From contig CAAFXD010000183.1 of the NCBI GenBank assembly GCA_900766945.1, positions 1 to 49,329 on the forward strand: a stretch of DNA of 49,329 nt, given 5' to 3'. Of this stretch, positions 32,923-43,900 are shown piece after piece; position 1 is the first letter of the stretch, and each line of letters opens with the position of its first letter. The notes under the pieces were generated by a model. The model did no database searches and was not told where the DNA came from. It worked only from the letters and a program-made list of their open reading frames with translations. Origin of the DNA: Clostridia bacterium (GTDB taxonomy: Bacteria > Bacillota > Clostridia > Oscillospirales > Acutalibacteraceae). The translations under genes and the position numbers were made by a program.

Positions 32923-35900
32923 TTATTCTTGTGTAATGGAAATTTGAAATTCAAATATGCCTGACCACTTGCCGGCGCTGATGGGTGCCGTTATCGTACC
33001 GACCGTCTGTGCCCATACATCCTCCTGCACATCAGATTTACGCCACGCTGTAACTGTTTGCGAAATGATTGCGGTTACAGTTTCTTTCCCAAAAGAGGAA
33101 AGAACGCACGCGATTTGCGGGGAAATGGTAACAACGCTGTTATCAGCCAAACACCCTTTAACGCCAACAGAATAAGCCGCACTTCCTGTTTCGCCATCGA
33201 GAATAATGGTTTTAGGAATGCGGCAGCTGTATATCTGATTGAGATTGTTGTAAAAGGTTAGGTTCACGACTTGCCCATCTTCGGTAATGGAAAAGGCTTG
33301 GGCGGCAACGCTTATCCCCCAACCGGTAGGTACGGATTTTTGGCGAACGGTATAGTTGCCATATACCAAATTATCAAAAGAAACTGTCCCGGCGGTGTCT
33401 GTTGCGTCTGTAACATAAACTTCACCTGTATCTGTATTTGTAATCTCATAGAGTGCGTTGGCGACGAATACTGTTCCATCGGCATTTACTGTTTTTAAAT
33501 TCAGCGTGCCGCGTTTCAACCGAAGATGAATGGTAAAACTTTCAGTCGAAATTGACGGGTTAATCGTGTATTGCGTTGCCGCAGGTGTAACATATCGCTC
33601 CGGGATATCCAGCAGCGTAAAAGTATAATTGTTGTTGTCATAAATGCTGTATGTACACGCAAAAGGTTGATTGATATTGATAACGCCAAAGGTGGTATCA
33701 CTATAATCAGCGGTTTCACTTCCCGGAGAAGTGAGATTTGGATCGTCATATGTAGTCGGATCAACCAAGGTTAAAAAGAATTCCGCATCTTCTTCGGCGG
33801 TGGTATCGGTTATACCGCTTTCATCTAACCAGTTTTGCACCTGTGTCAGCCACGCTCGATGAAATGGGCTGTTTTTGGCACAGATAAAGTTAATGGGAGA
33901 AATGGTTTTCTCGCCTGTGGAACCGTCGGTCGTTATAAATCCGCCGAAGAACATCGCCATACCTTCAACAGTAAGTGTAACTTCATTAAACGAAACAGGT
34001 TCTGTACCTAAAAAGGTCATTTTATTGACGGCAATATCGCTGTGTTGTGTTGTACTGCTTATTGTTAGTGCATATGCCGAAAAAGATGTTACTGTCGATA
34101 ATACGGTAGTCTCATTCAACCCACCACCGAGGTAATACAGATAATCCTTTTCTTTGTTATACAAACTGCCTTTGAATGAGCTGTAATTCGGATTGTTTTC
34201 ATCCACCACCACATACGCATTCGGCAAAAGAGAAAAAATACTCATATCGTCAACGCCGGCAACAGCAACATCCATAGACGAGTCCATTGTTTTAATGGCA
34301 TCAGCATACCCCGCGGTGATACTCGTAACGGTCGCCGGCACATAAAAACCTAATGCCTTTCCGCAATCCACATTACTGCTTGAAATCAAAGCCATCGGGT
34401 TAACCTTTTTGATTTCAATACCGTTAATGGTTGCAGGAATACCGATGTATGTATGATATTCGCCGGTATATCCAATAATCTCCGAAGCGTTATCGGGATT
34501 AACAGTCCAGTCGTTTTCATCCGTATATGGTGTCATATCTTCTAACGGCACTACACCCATTGGACTAAGGTTGGCATCATCTAACAACTGCATCAGAGTA
34601 GCGGTCTGTTCTTCGGCAGAAAGCGGTACTAAATCGTCATTGCAGAAATGACTATATTTAGCAATAACCTCTTGAGTAGTAAGTTTATTAGATGATATAT
34701 CCTCTAATATCATCGTCTGTGCATTGCCGGAATAGGAATAATACACAACGGCATTTGTCGGGTCCGTTTGTTGAAATGCGCTGTCAAGGTACGCTAACTG
34801 CCGGACGGAACTGGGTATAAACGCAGTGAAATCAGAGGAATTTGCGTAAATAACTACCGCGGTATAGCCGTACCCGACCTTTAATTTCTTTATCGGATTC
34901 GCTATTTCAAGATTGGGGATTCCACTAACAGATGTTACCCCATCCGTTTCAGTACCGATAAACTTCTCACCCATCACATAAAGGAGCTCTTGAGAGTTTT
35001 CAGTGAATGGGATATAAATTGAATTGCTCTTACCATAGTAGTTTTCCGAATCCGTTCCATATCCCCAATTCAGAAACTGTATTTCATCATTTGTGATTGT
35101 CTTAAACGGTTCGTTATAACTGTATGCAAAATCTTCGGTGGAGTTATCCTCGGTCGAGACAGAAATCGTTAGCGTTTCGATTAAGGTATCTCGTTCTTTC
35201 AATACAGGCGTTAATGTAATCACCGTATCCTCTGTAATTGGCGTTGAAAAATCAAAGACTTCTCCATTTAAATCCATCCAGCCTGTAATCTCAAACTGAT
35301 TATCGTAGGGGACAAAATAATAAGCCTTATTGGATGAAGACATCGCAATGTTATAAGCATTGTGTACTTTCACCTGACCAGTGGTACTTTCTGTATATTC
35401 AATAGAATGTCCATAGGGAATAGAGACCTCTAATGAATGAACGGATGTGCTTCCGCTGACATTGCGAATGTCACCTAATTCATTCGTTTCATACCGAACG
35501 GTGCAGTATTTGGTATCGGTTGTAAAGGTAACGATTTGCTCAAAATAGTCATCCGGTTGGAATACAAAATCAGAAACATCTGATATGTTTTTGGTAACAT
35601 CGTGAGGATTACCATAGACCACATATCGATATCCGGTTAAAACACAGTCCGCGGGCAAATGCTTTAAAACATCATCGAGGTCAAACGCTTTCGGAAATTC
35701 ATTTAGGGATAAGCCTGCGTCTTTTAAGACGCGTCCTTCCGGCAAGTAGTACATTTCTTTTTCACAGTTAAACATAGTAGACGGACTACCAATGCCAACA
35801 GACCGAACTTTTAGAGTGTCAAAATACGAAGTGCCGTAAGAAAACTGCATTTCGTATGTCCCGTCCGGTAGAATATGGCTCAGCGGAACAGCGGTACCTG

Positions 35901-37869
35901 TTGTATAAACTTCATTGGTACCGCCATAGTTTTTAAATGTACCGCCAAAAAGCATAAAACTTTGAATGTATAAATATCTCGCAAAACCGTCCGGTGTGTA
36001 TATATCATTGATATCTTCATTTTCACATAGAACTTTCATCAGTTCGAGCGTTTCGATGTATTGTTTCATATACGCATACGCCGTAGCACTAATCGCGGTA
36101 CCGTTTTCCCAATATTCAAGATTTCCTTCTTTATCGTGAATACTTAAATATGTGTCTGTGATTTCCTGTTTGGATTTCTCGGCGGCAGAAAGCACATCGG
36201 ACGCTGCAAAAGTCACGCCGTCATATTTCATACATTCTTCGATGCAGGTTTTGATAGATTGATAAAATAAATCTTCACTCGAACAGCCGATTTCGTTTGC
36301 AACATCATCCAAATGCGCTATGGCAGCTTCGGGAGTATCATAGCCAAAGGCTACACCAACCATCTGCTTTGCCATTGCTGCATTAGCGCTTCTTACTGTG
36401 GCGGTCGCCGAGTCTAAATCTAAAATTTGGAAAATGTAAAAGGTTTTACTTTTGATACGCTGCGTGTCGTTTGTTGCAAAATACCCATCTTTCAGATTTA
36501 AGGACCAAGTTTTATCTCTGAAATATTGGGGAAAGTAATATGCGACTATTTCTCCGTCAGTACAATAGAACAAAAGGTCAAACCAGTTTTGACTGTCACC
36601 CTTTATACTGCGTGAAGAAAGATTGGTCTCGAAAATATCTTCTTTGCTAAAAATGCTGGTTTCCAGATTCAACTGCTCGGAGGAAATAACATCTTTTGAT
36701 TCAGAAGTTCTTTTTTGGGAAGACCAATAATGGAACACGGTATCATCTGAAAGTTTTAAAGTTGTTGCATTGAAAATGGTGCTTTCTTGCCCCGAAAACA
36801 CATCTATGAGATTGCCGACAGAATGTATTTGCGGGGCTTTAATTAAGTCATTTGCATTTTGACTGTAAACCGTAAACCGATTGTTTCGCAGCATTGCTTG
36901 CGTGTTTGCGCTAAATATCGCGTGCGTAAAAGTTCGGTCTAAAACACATCGAGTCTGAAATGTATCTCCGTCAAGATACAATCCATCTGCTGATATGCAA
37001 CCGGCGGTGGTACCGGTAGAATCCAACATAACATCGCTGTTTGTAATCACGCATTGGTTGGTGGTATCAAATATGGAATTCTTATTCCCTGACAGCCCGG
37101 TTCGGGACATATCAAGCGTGCTGTTCTTAACATGCAAATTGTTGGCGGAAATACCGCCTGTTCCACCTTTGTATGTCTTTATATCCGAAGTGAAAACGGA
37201 ATCATAGATATATACATTTTCAGCATAAGAGCAAAGGTTGTTTTCGGCGGTAACTTCACTGAGGTATGTACCACTGGGCGCGCCGGGAATGGTAGCTTGA
37301 ATATGACAGTTTACAAACCATAGGTTTTTTGCCAAATCATCGGCAGTGCCGGAAAATAACGAAACAGTTGTTTTGCTTTCCCGTGCACTTATAGTGAGGG
37401 AATCGGTTTCCTTATCAACCGAAGAAATCACCGCATTGGTTGTGCCGGGTATGGTTAGCGACTCGTCCATTTGAACATTGCCGATAATGTCTATTTCAAC
37501 ATTGGTGTTTGCGGCACACTTCATTTTGGAGAACGCAATGTCGTCGAGAGAAATATATGCGGTTACATTTTCAGCAACGGTTATCGTTGCATATGATATG
37601 TATTCGGGGTTAGATGTGTAGAACAAGTATGTTCCATCTTGGTCAATCCAATATTCTGTTTCGGTTGCTGTGCCTAAATCAATGGTAAAATCATATTCCT
37701 CCACTGTTGCAGGACGGCTCTTTGATAACATATTTAAAATGCTAGGTGCTTCCGGCAATGAGGGGATAGAAATAGGAATTTCCTCTGCCGCAAACACGAT
37801 TGTCGGCAGTGATGTCAGCAATAGGCAGACTGCCAATATCAAAGCCAACAGTTTCTTTTTCCTTGTCAT
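32923..37869 (-). CDS. Giant secreted surface protein (SpaA-type domain plus IPKTIILDG domain)
   Basis: 1,648 residues with AAGGAGG before the ATG. The signal peptide is MTRKKKLLALILAVCLLLTS...IVFA-A. Residues 60-400 look like a right-handed beta-helix (repeated N/T/D turns, for example NVEIDIIGNVQMDESLTI). A long helical block follows (about 480-640), then beta domains, a BspA-type LRR-like part (GYTGEYHTYIGIPATINGIE onward, about 1110-1250), a Cna-B/SpaA domain (LNLKTVNADGTVFVANALYE, about 1460-1540) and the C-terminal IPKTIILDG domain. No LPXTG motif or membrane anchor. Likely an adhesin or fibre component; receptor unknown. Confidence 0.75.
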   Translation of the reverse strand: MTRKKKLLALILAVCLLLTSLPTIVFAAEEIPISIPSLPEAPSILNMLSKSRPATVEEYDFTIDLGTATETEYWIDQDGTYLFYTSNPEYISYATITVAENVTAYISLDDIAFSKMKCAANTNVEIDIIGNVQMDESLTIPGTTNAVISSVDKETDSLTISARESKTTVSLFSGTADDLAKNLWFVNCHIQATIPGAPSGTYLSEVTAENNLCSYAENVYIYDSVFTSDIKTYKGGTGGISANNLHVKNSTLDMSRTGLSGNKNSIFDTTNQCVITNSDVMLDSTGTTAGCISADGLYLDGDTFQTRCVLDRTFTHAIFSANTQAMLRNNRFTVYSQNANDLIKAPQIHSVGNLIDVFSGQESTIFNATTLKLSDDTVFHYWSSQKRTSESKDVISSEQLNLETSIFSKEDIFETNLSSRSIKGDSQNWFDLLFYCTDGEIVAYYFPQYFRDKTWSLNLKDGYFATNDTQRIKSKTFYIFQILDLDSATATVRSANAAMAKQMVGVAFGYDTPEAAIAHLDDVANEIGCSSEDLFYQSIKTCIEECMKYDGVTFAASDVLSAAEKSKQEITDTYLSIHDKEGNLEYWENGTAISATAYAYMKQYIETLELMKVLCENEDINDIYTPDGFARYLYIQSFMLFGGTFKNYGGTNEVYTTGTAVPLSHILPDGTYEMQFSYGTSYFDTLKVRSVGIGSPSTMFNCEKEMYYLPEGRVLKDAGLSLNEFPKAFDLDDVLKHLPADCVLTGYRYVVYGNPHDVTKNISDVSDFVFQPDDYFEQIVTFTTDTKYCTVRYETNELGDIRNVSGSTSVHSLEVSIPYGHSIEYTESTTGQVKVHNAYNIAMSSSNKAYYFVPYDNQFEITGWMDLNGEVFDFSTPITEDTVITLTPVLKERDTLIETLTISVSTEDNSTEDFAYSYNEPFKTITNDEIQFLNWGYGTDSENYYGKSNSIYIPFTENSQELLYVMGEKFIGTETDGVTSVSGIPNLEIANPIKKLKVGYGYTAVVIYANSSDFTAFIPSSVRQLAYLDSAFQQTDPTNAVVYYSYSGNAQTMILEDISSNKLTTQEVIAKYSHFCNDDLVPLSAEEQTATLMQLLDDANLSPMGVVPLEDMTPYTDENDWTVNPDNASEIIGYTGEYHTYIGIPATINGIEIKKVNPMALISSSNVDCGKALGFYVPATVTSITAGYADAIKTMDSSMDVAVAGVDDMSIFSLLPNAYVVVDENNPNYSSFKGSLYNKEKDYLYYLGGGLNETTVLSTVTSFSAYALTISSTTQHSDIAVNKMTFLGTEPVSFNEVTLTVEGMAMFFGGFITTDGSTGEKTISPINFICAKNSPFHRAWLTQVQNWLDESGITDTTAEEDAEFFLTLVDPTTYDDPNLTSPGSETADYSDTTFGVININQPFACTYSIYDNNNYTFTLLDIPERYVTPAATQYTINPSISTESFTIHLRLKRGTLNLKTVNADGTVFVANALYEITNTDTGEVYVTDATDTAGTVSFDNLVYGNYTVRQKSVPTGWGISVAAQAFSITEDGQVVNLTFYNNLNQIYSCRIPKTIILDGETGSAAYSVGVKGCLADNSVVTISPQIACVLSSFGKETVTAIISQTVTAWRKSDVQEDVWAQTVGTITAPISAGKWSGIFEFQISITQE

Positions 37870-37884
37870 TTGCTTTGCCTCCTT

Positions 37885-38838
37885 TTAACTGAAAAACACC
37901 CGCAACGGTTTTTCTGAACAATGCTCTTCACAAGTACAACGAACTTCAACATATCCGGGCGCGGCTGCATTGCCCTCCTTGAAATATTTTTCTTTTTCTT
38001 GTTGCGTTTTTGCAGTTTCCTCCTGAATAAATTTGTTCAGCTCATATTCATATGTCGCTGTATCAGGATTTTCTTTTTCAACCCAAGTTCCTTTTGGGGT
38101 TTTGGACATATAATATATTTTAAATAGAGATTGGTCGAGAGACTCAATTTCTTTATCGTTAATTTGGCGCTCAAGCTCTGCTGCCTGCGAGGGGTCTTTC
38201 AAGTTGGCGGCGTTAATATGGAAAATACCGTTTTCGTCATAAAAACCTTTTGTTGCCTCCTCGTCATAGCAAAGTTCATATTGAAGATTTCCATTTTCAT
38301 CAAGAGTAGGGACAAATTCGTGCGTGTATTGGTGCTGTAATTCTTTTTTCTTTTGTTCAATGCTCTGCTCCAATGCGGAATCAAAACGGGCGTATACATC
38401 CGTTGGAACAAAAATAAGATATAGTTGACATCCATCTTCAGTAGACGGCAACTGCATATCACAATCAGCTCCCCCGTAGAATTGATACATAAAGTATTCA
38501 CCGTAGTTCTCACACGCAATACTGTTTTTCATATCGTTGTAATAATAGGTGGGCTTTGGGTATACTGTTCTGCCATTCCAAGTTGTCCACGCGTGCGTGG
38601 TGGGGTCGTAACTGCCGGCTTCCCAAAGCGGGTGCGTATCCGGTTCAAAAGACATATTCTCGCCGAGTTTATATGAATTAAGATTTTCAGCCAAAATTCT
38701 TTGATTGGCATAACACGATTTTTTATGTGCGTATTTGACCGCGAGCCCTGTCGCCGGAACGGCAACAGCGGCTAAAATACCAAGGATGGCAACAACCACG
38801 ATAAGTTCAATTAAGGTAAATCCTTTTTTGCGGTTCAT
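37885..38838 (-). CDS. Type IV-like prepilin / pseudopilin
   Basis: 317 residues from the ATG at 38838 (MNRKKG-FTLIELIVVVAIL), with GGGAGGA upstream. KKG-FTLIE is the canonical prepilin peptidase site, with Glu at +5, followed by the hydrophobic N-terminal helix ILGILAAVAVPATGLAV. The body (40-317) is larger than a usual pilin, contains several Cys, and ends ...VRCTCEEHCSEKPLRVFFS. Known of the family: cleaved and N-methylated, then assembled by a PilB/PilC machine or acting as a pseudopilin. None of that machinery is in the window, so host factors would be needed. Confidence 0.85.
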   Translation of the reverse strand: MNRKKGFTLIELIVVVAILGILAAVAVPATGLAVKYAHKKSCYANQRILAENLNSYKLGENMSFEPDTHPLWEAGSYDPTTHAWTTWNGRTVYPKPTYYYNDMKNSIACENYGEYFMYQFYGGADCDMQLPSTEDGCQLYLIFVPTDVYARFDSALEQSIEQKKKELQHQYTHEFVPTLDENGNLQYELCYDEEATKGFYDENGIFHINAANLKDPSQAAELERQINDKEIESLDQSLFKIYYMSKTPKGTWVEKENPDTATYEYELNKFIQEETAKTQQEKEKYFKEGNAAAPGYVEVRCTCEEHCSEKPLRVFFS

Positions 38839-38869
38839 TAAGTATCCTCCCTTCACTTGTTTTTATTGT

Positions 38870-39832
38870 TTATCGTAATTTTGTTGTTGAAATTTCGGTG
38901 ATAACACCATTAACCAGTCTGATAGTGAAGTTTCTTCCGCTTCCATATTCCTCATAATCTTCATAATAAGTCATGCGGCAATAGAGATTGTTTTCGTCAA
39001 CTTCATACGGCTCGCCAAAAGCACTTTTGATATTCTCTTTGGTTGTCTCCATGCCAACATACATACCGTTGGCAAAGATGATAGGCGTTCCGCAATCGTC
39101 CAATTGCGTAATTCCTACGATCGTGCAATCTTCAATTTTCTTTGGACCGTCATTCGATGTGTTCGTTACAGTCAGCAACAACGGTTCATCATAGTCTGCA
39201 TACACGACCGATACAGTTTCAAGCTGATTTTTGTCGAGTTTGATTTGATTATCAAATCCGTATCCTCGCCAGAAACCACCTGTTTGTTCGCAAAAATCGC
39301 CGTAAGAAACCGGCAGTTTTATTTTGGACGAACCGACTTCAATTTGGTAATCTTGATATGCAATACTGTGTGGCAATTCCGGCAAATATTCTTCACTTTG
39401 CTGAGATTGTGTAACAGTATCGGAAGGCTCCTGTGTTGTTATTTCCGTTTCTTGTTCGTAAGGTCTTGGAATATCCGCAGCAGCAATTACGCCGAACCCT
39501 GCAAACAAACCAATAAACATGAGCACTGTTAAAACCATAGCGATAACTAAGTTTATAACGATACTCACAATAGCGGTTTTGAGCGTTCCTTTTGCTTCTT
39601 TTGGTCTTTCACTTTTCTTTACGAAATACCAAATGATACCAAAAATCGGAACAAAGAAACTCAAAATATTTAACCCGACATTGCTCTTGTCAGGTTTTTC
39701 CGGTGTTGAGGGGGATTGCACCGGAGCCATAGTCGGCGGTGTGACTGTTGCCGTTGAATATGCTTGATTATCACATTCACGGTTTGTGCAAACTCCGTTT
39801 ACAAGTTCCTTACCACATTTTGAACAAAACAT
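38870..39832 (-). CDS. Zinc-ribbon membrane protein
   Basis: About 320 residues; the ATG at 39832 is favoured because AAGGAG is 9 bases away (an ATG at 39838 is 3 bases away). The N-terminal FCSKCGKELVNGVCTNREC is a C-x2-C ... C-x4-C zinc ribbon. Two membrane segments follow (SFFVPIFGIIWYFV and IVSIVINLVIAMVLTVLMFI). The extracellular part has an acidic/Gln linker and a beta-rich domain (SIAYQDYQIEVGSSKIKLPV onward). The layout is common in Clostridial surface or envelope proteins of unknown function. Confidence 0.7.
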   Translation of the reverse strand: MFCSKCGKELVNGVCTNRECDNQAYSTATVTPPTMAPVQSPSTPEKPDKSNVGLNILSFFVPIFGIIWYFVKKSERPKEAKGTLKTAIVSIVINLVIAMVLTVLMFIGLFAGFGVIAAADIPRPYEQETEITTQEPSDTVTQSQQSEEYLPELPHSIAYQDYQIEVGSSKIKLPVSYGDFCEQTGGFWRGYGFDNQIKLDKNQLETVSVVYADYDEPLLLTVTNTSNDGPKKIEDCTIVGITQLDDCGTPIIFANGMYVGMETTKENIKSAFGEPYEVDENNLYCRMTYYEDYEEYGSGRNFTIRLVNGVITEISTTKLR

Positions 39833-39874
39833 AATCATACACTCCTTTATATCAAACGGGATTGTGTTCGCTGT

Positions 39875-40153
39875 TTAAGATTTTTCGCAATCCCAAAGCG
39901 GATTTCCATATGGACGCCGAAATGTTGCTTCTCCGTCATCACAGCGGATCCAAAGCTCGTTGCTACTCGGAACAGAAAAATCGCCTAACGAGAGATTTGC
40001 AATTAAGGGCGTGCTCTTGTCGTTGCTTTCAAAAACAAGATAATTGTTTTGGCATATCGTCAGTTGCCCAACAGTATCTTTTTGCGCCAAAAGGGATTCA
40101 ATACTGGTGTTAACGAGTGTAACTTCGCAATAGGTGCCAGGTTTTATTGCCAT
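39875..40153 (-). CDS. Small protein of unknown function
   Basis: 92 residues (MAIKPGTYCEVTLVNTSIES...), with AAAGGAG 11 bases before the ATG. It has no signal peptide or membrane segment and looks like a small beta domain (LVFESNDKSTPLIANLSLGD; ELWIRCDDGEATFRRPYGNP). It lies in the surface operon between the zinc-ribbon protein and the frameshifted Cys-rich gene. Confidence 0.6.
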   Translation of the reverse strand: MAIKPGTYCEVTLVNTSIESLLAQKDTVGQLTICQNNYLVFESNDKSTPLIANLSLGDFSVPSSNELWIRCDDGEATFRRPYGNPLWDCEKS

Positions 40154-40185
40154 AGGTTAGATTTCTCCTTTATTATTTTTTAGGA

Positions 40186-40771
40186 TCATAATGATTGAGA
40201 TTTTCTATATTTTTCTCGTTTGTGAGAGTTAATAAGTTCTTTGTTTTCAAACCGATACTGCCGCTGTTTTGCCAAAATTTCTTCCTTGTGTTCTTGATAG
40301 TATTTTCGTTTGTGAGCGAGAAGCCGTTCCCTATTTTCAGCCCAATATTCTTTTCTCTTTGCTGAAATTTCTTCTTTGTGCTCTTCGTAATACTTTCTCT
40401 GCCTTAAAGACGCAGTTCGCACAATCACGGTCACACACTTCATCATACAGAACACTTGAAAATTCTTTCGGTGGATTTTTCCTCGCACGGTACTGTCGTT
40501 GATACTCCATTCTGTGTTCGTGATTTTTCTTGCAATATTCGCTGGTCTTTTTCTTTAAATCGCCCCACAGATTGTTATAAAACCTATACAACTCATTATG
40601 ATGTTGTATTTCCGCACGGCTGAGAGGTATAGCATATTTAAAACGATATCTTTGACTATTCGGTAAAAAAGGTTTTTGAGGCAGTTGCGAACAAATATGA
40701 TACAGCCTGCAATCGGTATGCGATGGGCAACAATGATATTGCTTATAAAGGCATATTGGATTATTAGACAT
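40186..40771 (-). pseudogene. Cys-rich protein gene with apparent +1 frameshift
   Basis: The first frame (from 40771, MSNNPICLYKQYHCCPSHTD) encodes a Cys-rich domain ending CDRDCANC near residue 120, then runs into unrelated sequence. The other frame continues from there with a regular repeat (RQRKYYEEHKEEISAKRKEY, RKYYQEHKEEILAKQRQYRF) down to 40186. The natural protein would be the Cys-rich domain plus the charged helical repeat. The shift lies near 40401-40410 (TTTAAGG). A sequencing error, a real indel or +1 recoding would all look alike. Confidence 0.6.
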
Positions 40772-40910
40772 ATTACCTCACTCCCATTAGAATATGAGCA
40801 TACAAACGAAGTCTCCTGTCCTCCGCTTTGGACGGCCACGCAGGTGTATCGTCTGTGCAGCCGCCCAATCGGAATAGGAGGACAAATAAAAGATGTGATC
40901 GAATGAAAGA

Positions 40911-43900
40911 TTACGCCTTACGACGGCGTTTTTTGGTAGCCAGCGTAAGCCACGCTGCGGAAACTAAAACGGTCGCTCCCGTGGCAGTTACCCATACGGC
41001 TTTGCCGCCCGTTTTCGGGATTTCAACCGGGATGGGTTCGTTTGTCATTGTGACTGAAATAACCTGTCCGTTTTCCGTGATTTCAAACGGATATTCCTTG
41101 CCGTCCACAATATAGCCGTCAGCGGAAAATTCTTGATAGGTATATTTCCCATAGCGCAGATGGTCAAAGCGCACAACACCGTTTTCGTCGGTATAGCCCT
41201 CTTGAATAATCTCGCCTTTTTCATTGCGAATGCGGAAACCAATATTCGGCAGGAGCTTGCCGTCAGAAACATCTGTTTTTGTGATTTCCAAACTACTGAG
41301 CACAGGCATATTCAAGAATAGTCCGTTATCTGCGTTAGATACCACTACGGTTTCGCCGTCCTCGCGGATTTCGAAATAGTAGTAACCATCATCCAGCAAA
41401 TACGCTTTGCCGTCCTGTGCGGCTTCGTGTAAGAAATAACCGTTATAACGAAGCCCCATAAGGCTGTATACGCCGGTTTCATCTTCTTTTAAGGTATCCA
41501 CGAGCCTATCAATCTGCGGGTCAAATTCGCCGTTTCTGTCCGTGTCAACATACACTTCGAAGGTAAAGCCTGAAAGGCGCATATCGTTATCTACTCCGTC
41601 CGCTTTAATCACCTGTACATTGCCTGTAATGAAACGGTTTTCTACTGTGATTTCAATGACCTGCTCGTTTTCGGTGATTGCCACCGGGTAAACGGTCTTA
41701 TTCAATACAAAGCCCTCAGGCGCTTCAATTTCGCGTACAACATAATTGCCGTAGGGAACATCTAAAAAACCGAATGCGCCGATTTCGTTGGACAAATAGG
41801 TCATCAACGCATTTTCTTCGGTAAAGAGCGTTTCATCAGGACGGAACAAGCCCATCAAGGCGTTGCCGACTGCGAAGCCGTCATTATCTACCTTGTAGCC
41901 AAAGATATTGCCGCGAATCAAATTGTTTTCAATGGCTTCGCCGTTGTTCACAGTAATGTGTACTTCGGCGGTATCCTGTCCTTCGTATTCAAACACGACC
42001 GTATAGATTGCATCGGACAGAACATAGTGCGCATCGGTGCTGTATTCCTTAACATAGGCTTTGGCGCCGACCGGCAAATCCGTGGCAAACTGCGCTGTGC
42101 CGTCCTCGTTCAAGTTGAGAATTTCAAGCAATCCGTCTTTCGGAATGACCGAGCCGTCTACGGCGGTCAAATCCTCTGCGGCATACAAGGCAAACTGCAC
42201 ATTGCCGATTTCACCGTTCATACCCAACCCGAACAGTTCGTCCTGTTCTAAGAATTTCCGCAGGTCAATAACCGCCTTTTGCCGTGCGTTGGTAATCGTT
42301 ATCGCCGCCGAAGTTACAGACACATTCTGTCCGGCATAAGTAAGCGTTACTTCATAAACGGTATTGTCAAGCACCATACCGGGTGCGGCTTTGGTTTCCT
42401 GCACAAGATATTTGCCGAGATACTGCGGCTTCGATTTCGTGGTGCTGTTGCCGATTGTGATTGTATCCACAACCGTGCCTTTCTTTGCCCGCACCGTACC
42501 GTCGGGCGTGGTAATGTCCTCTGCCGCAGTAATTTTGAATTCCGCGCCGGCGTTGTTCGCCAACGCGAAAATAGGTTGATAGTAAGTGCCGTCATAGGCG
42601 ACGGACGAGAACACCTCGCCGAGCTTGGTAATGTCAATCGTGCCTTTTTGCGCAAAGTCGGATTTAGAGATTGCGACAACAGTAATACCGCCGTCATCAT
42701 GCATTGTTTCGGGCGTCACATCGAAGTAGATGGGCGTGCTGTCCAACACCATTCCGTAGGGTGCTTGGACTTCAACTGCTTTGTAGCCCTTGCCGTAGCG
42801 CAGTTGTTCAGGCGTTACCAACATACCGTTCGTATCGGTATAGAAAGTGTCAATCGTGGTGGGTGTGGGATAGGTGTAGGACATCGTAATCAGGTTGCCG
42901 TCAGGGCCATAAAGTTGGAACCCTGCGCCGGCAAGCGGAACAGTTTTACCCGTTTCTGCGTCTTTCTTGACAATTTTGAGATAACTCTCGAAGGTTGCGT
43001 TGTTAATCAAATAGCGATAAACCTCGCCATTTTGGTTGATAATCACATCAAAGTCGGGAATAAACTCCGTGCCCTCATTGCCTTTCGTCTGATGTACCGT
43101 GTAAGCGCCGTAGGGGAGCTTTTTGGATAGGGCAAACCCGTTTCCATCGGTAACAAGCAAATCCCTCTCACGGTCATTTGCGGCGGCATAAGCGCCTGCG
43201 GATTTCAGATGAACTTCAAACTCTGCACCGACTTCGGGCGTTTCAATTTGTGTACTGCCGTCGTCGTTATGCTTGATAATAGCAATCTGCCCGAGAATAA
43301 CATCTTCGGTCACGGTCATAGAAATGGGATTATGCTCCACCGTGAAATTGCCCGGCTCTGCGCCGATGTGATACACGGTTTCATCGAGCAAATACCCCTC
43401 GGAGGGCGTCAGCTCGCGCAGCGTCCAATCGTCGCCGCAAATGTATTCCTTTGATACAAACCCGCCCTGCGAATTGGTTGTATAGGTGTCCACAAGCGTG
43501 TCGCCGTCATAAATGCCGTATACGGCGTTTTCGAGTGTGGCGTCACCCTGTGCCGTACCCGTCGTGCTGTCTTTCTTTTGGACGGTTACAGTGAATTTTT
43601 TGAGGGTATTCTCGAAAGATGCATTGGTAACAGTATTCCACACCACAGAAGTGGTTTGGCTGTCGGGAATGACATATTGAACGCCTGTGTCCACTTCTTC
43701 CAGCGTATACCCGCTGCCGATGAGCACATTCTCAAAAACGGCTTTACCCGAACTGTCGGTCACAGCGTAGGTATCGACTGTAAGCCCGCTGTCGGAAATG
43801 CCGAACAGGTGGAAACTGTGTCCTGCAAGCAAGCCGTCCTCTGCCGTTTTGGTGACGGTAAGGCTACCGCGTTTAAGCGTGTTGTTAAAGGTGACAGTTG

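Noticed and set aside
31315..33260. IPKTI motifs as sortase signals
   Set aside because: They lie about 100 residues from the C-terminus, lack the Gly of LPXTG, and are not followed by a membrane helix and basic tail.
40401..40410. Programmed frameshift signal at TTTAAGG
   Set aside because: It does not match known +1 slippery sites and has no stimulatory element I can see; a simple indel is more likely.
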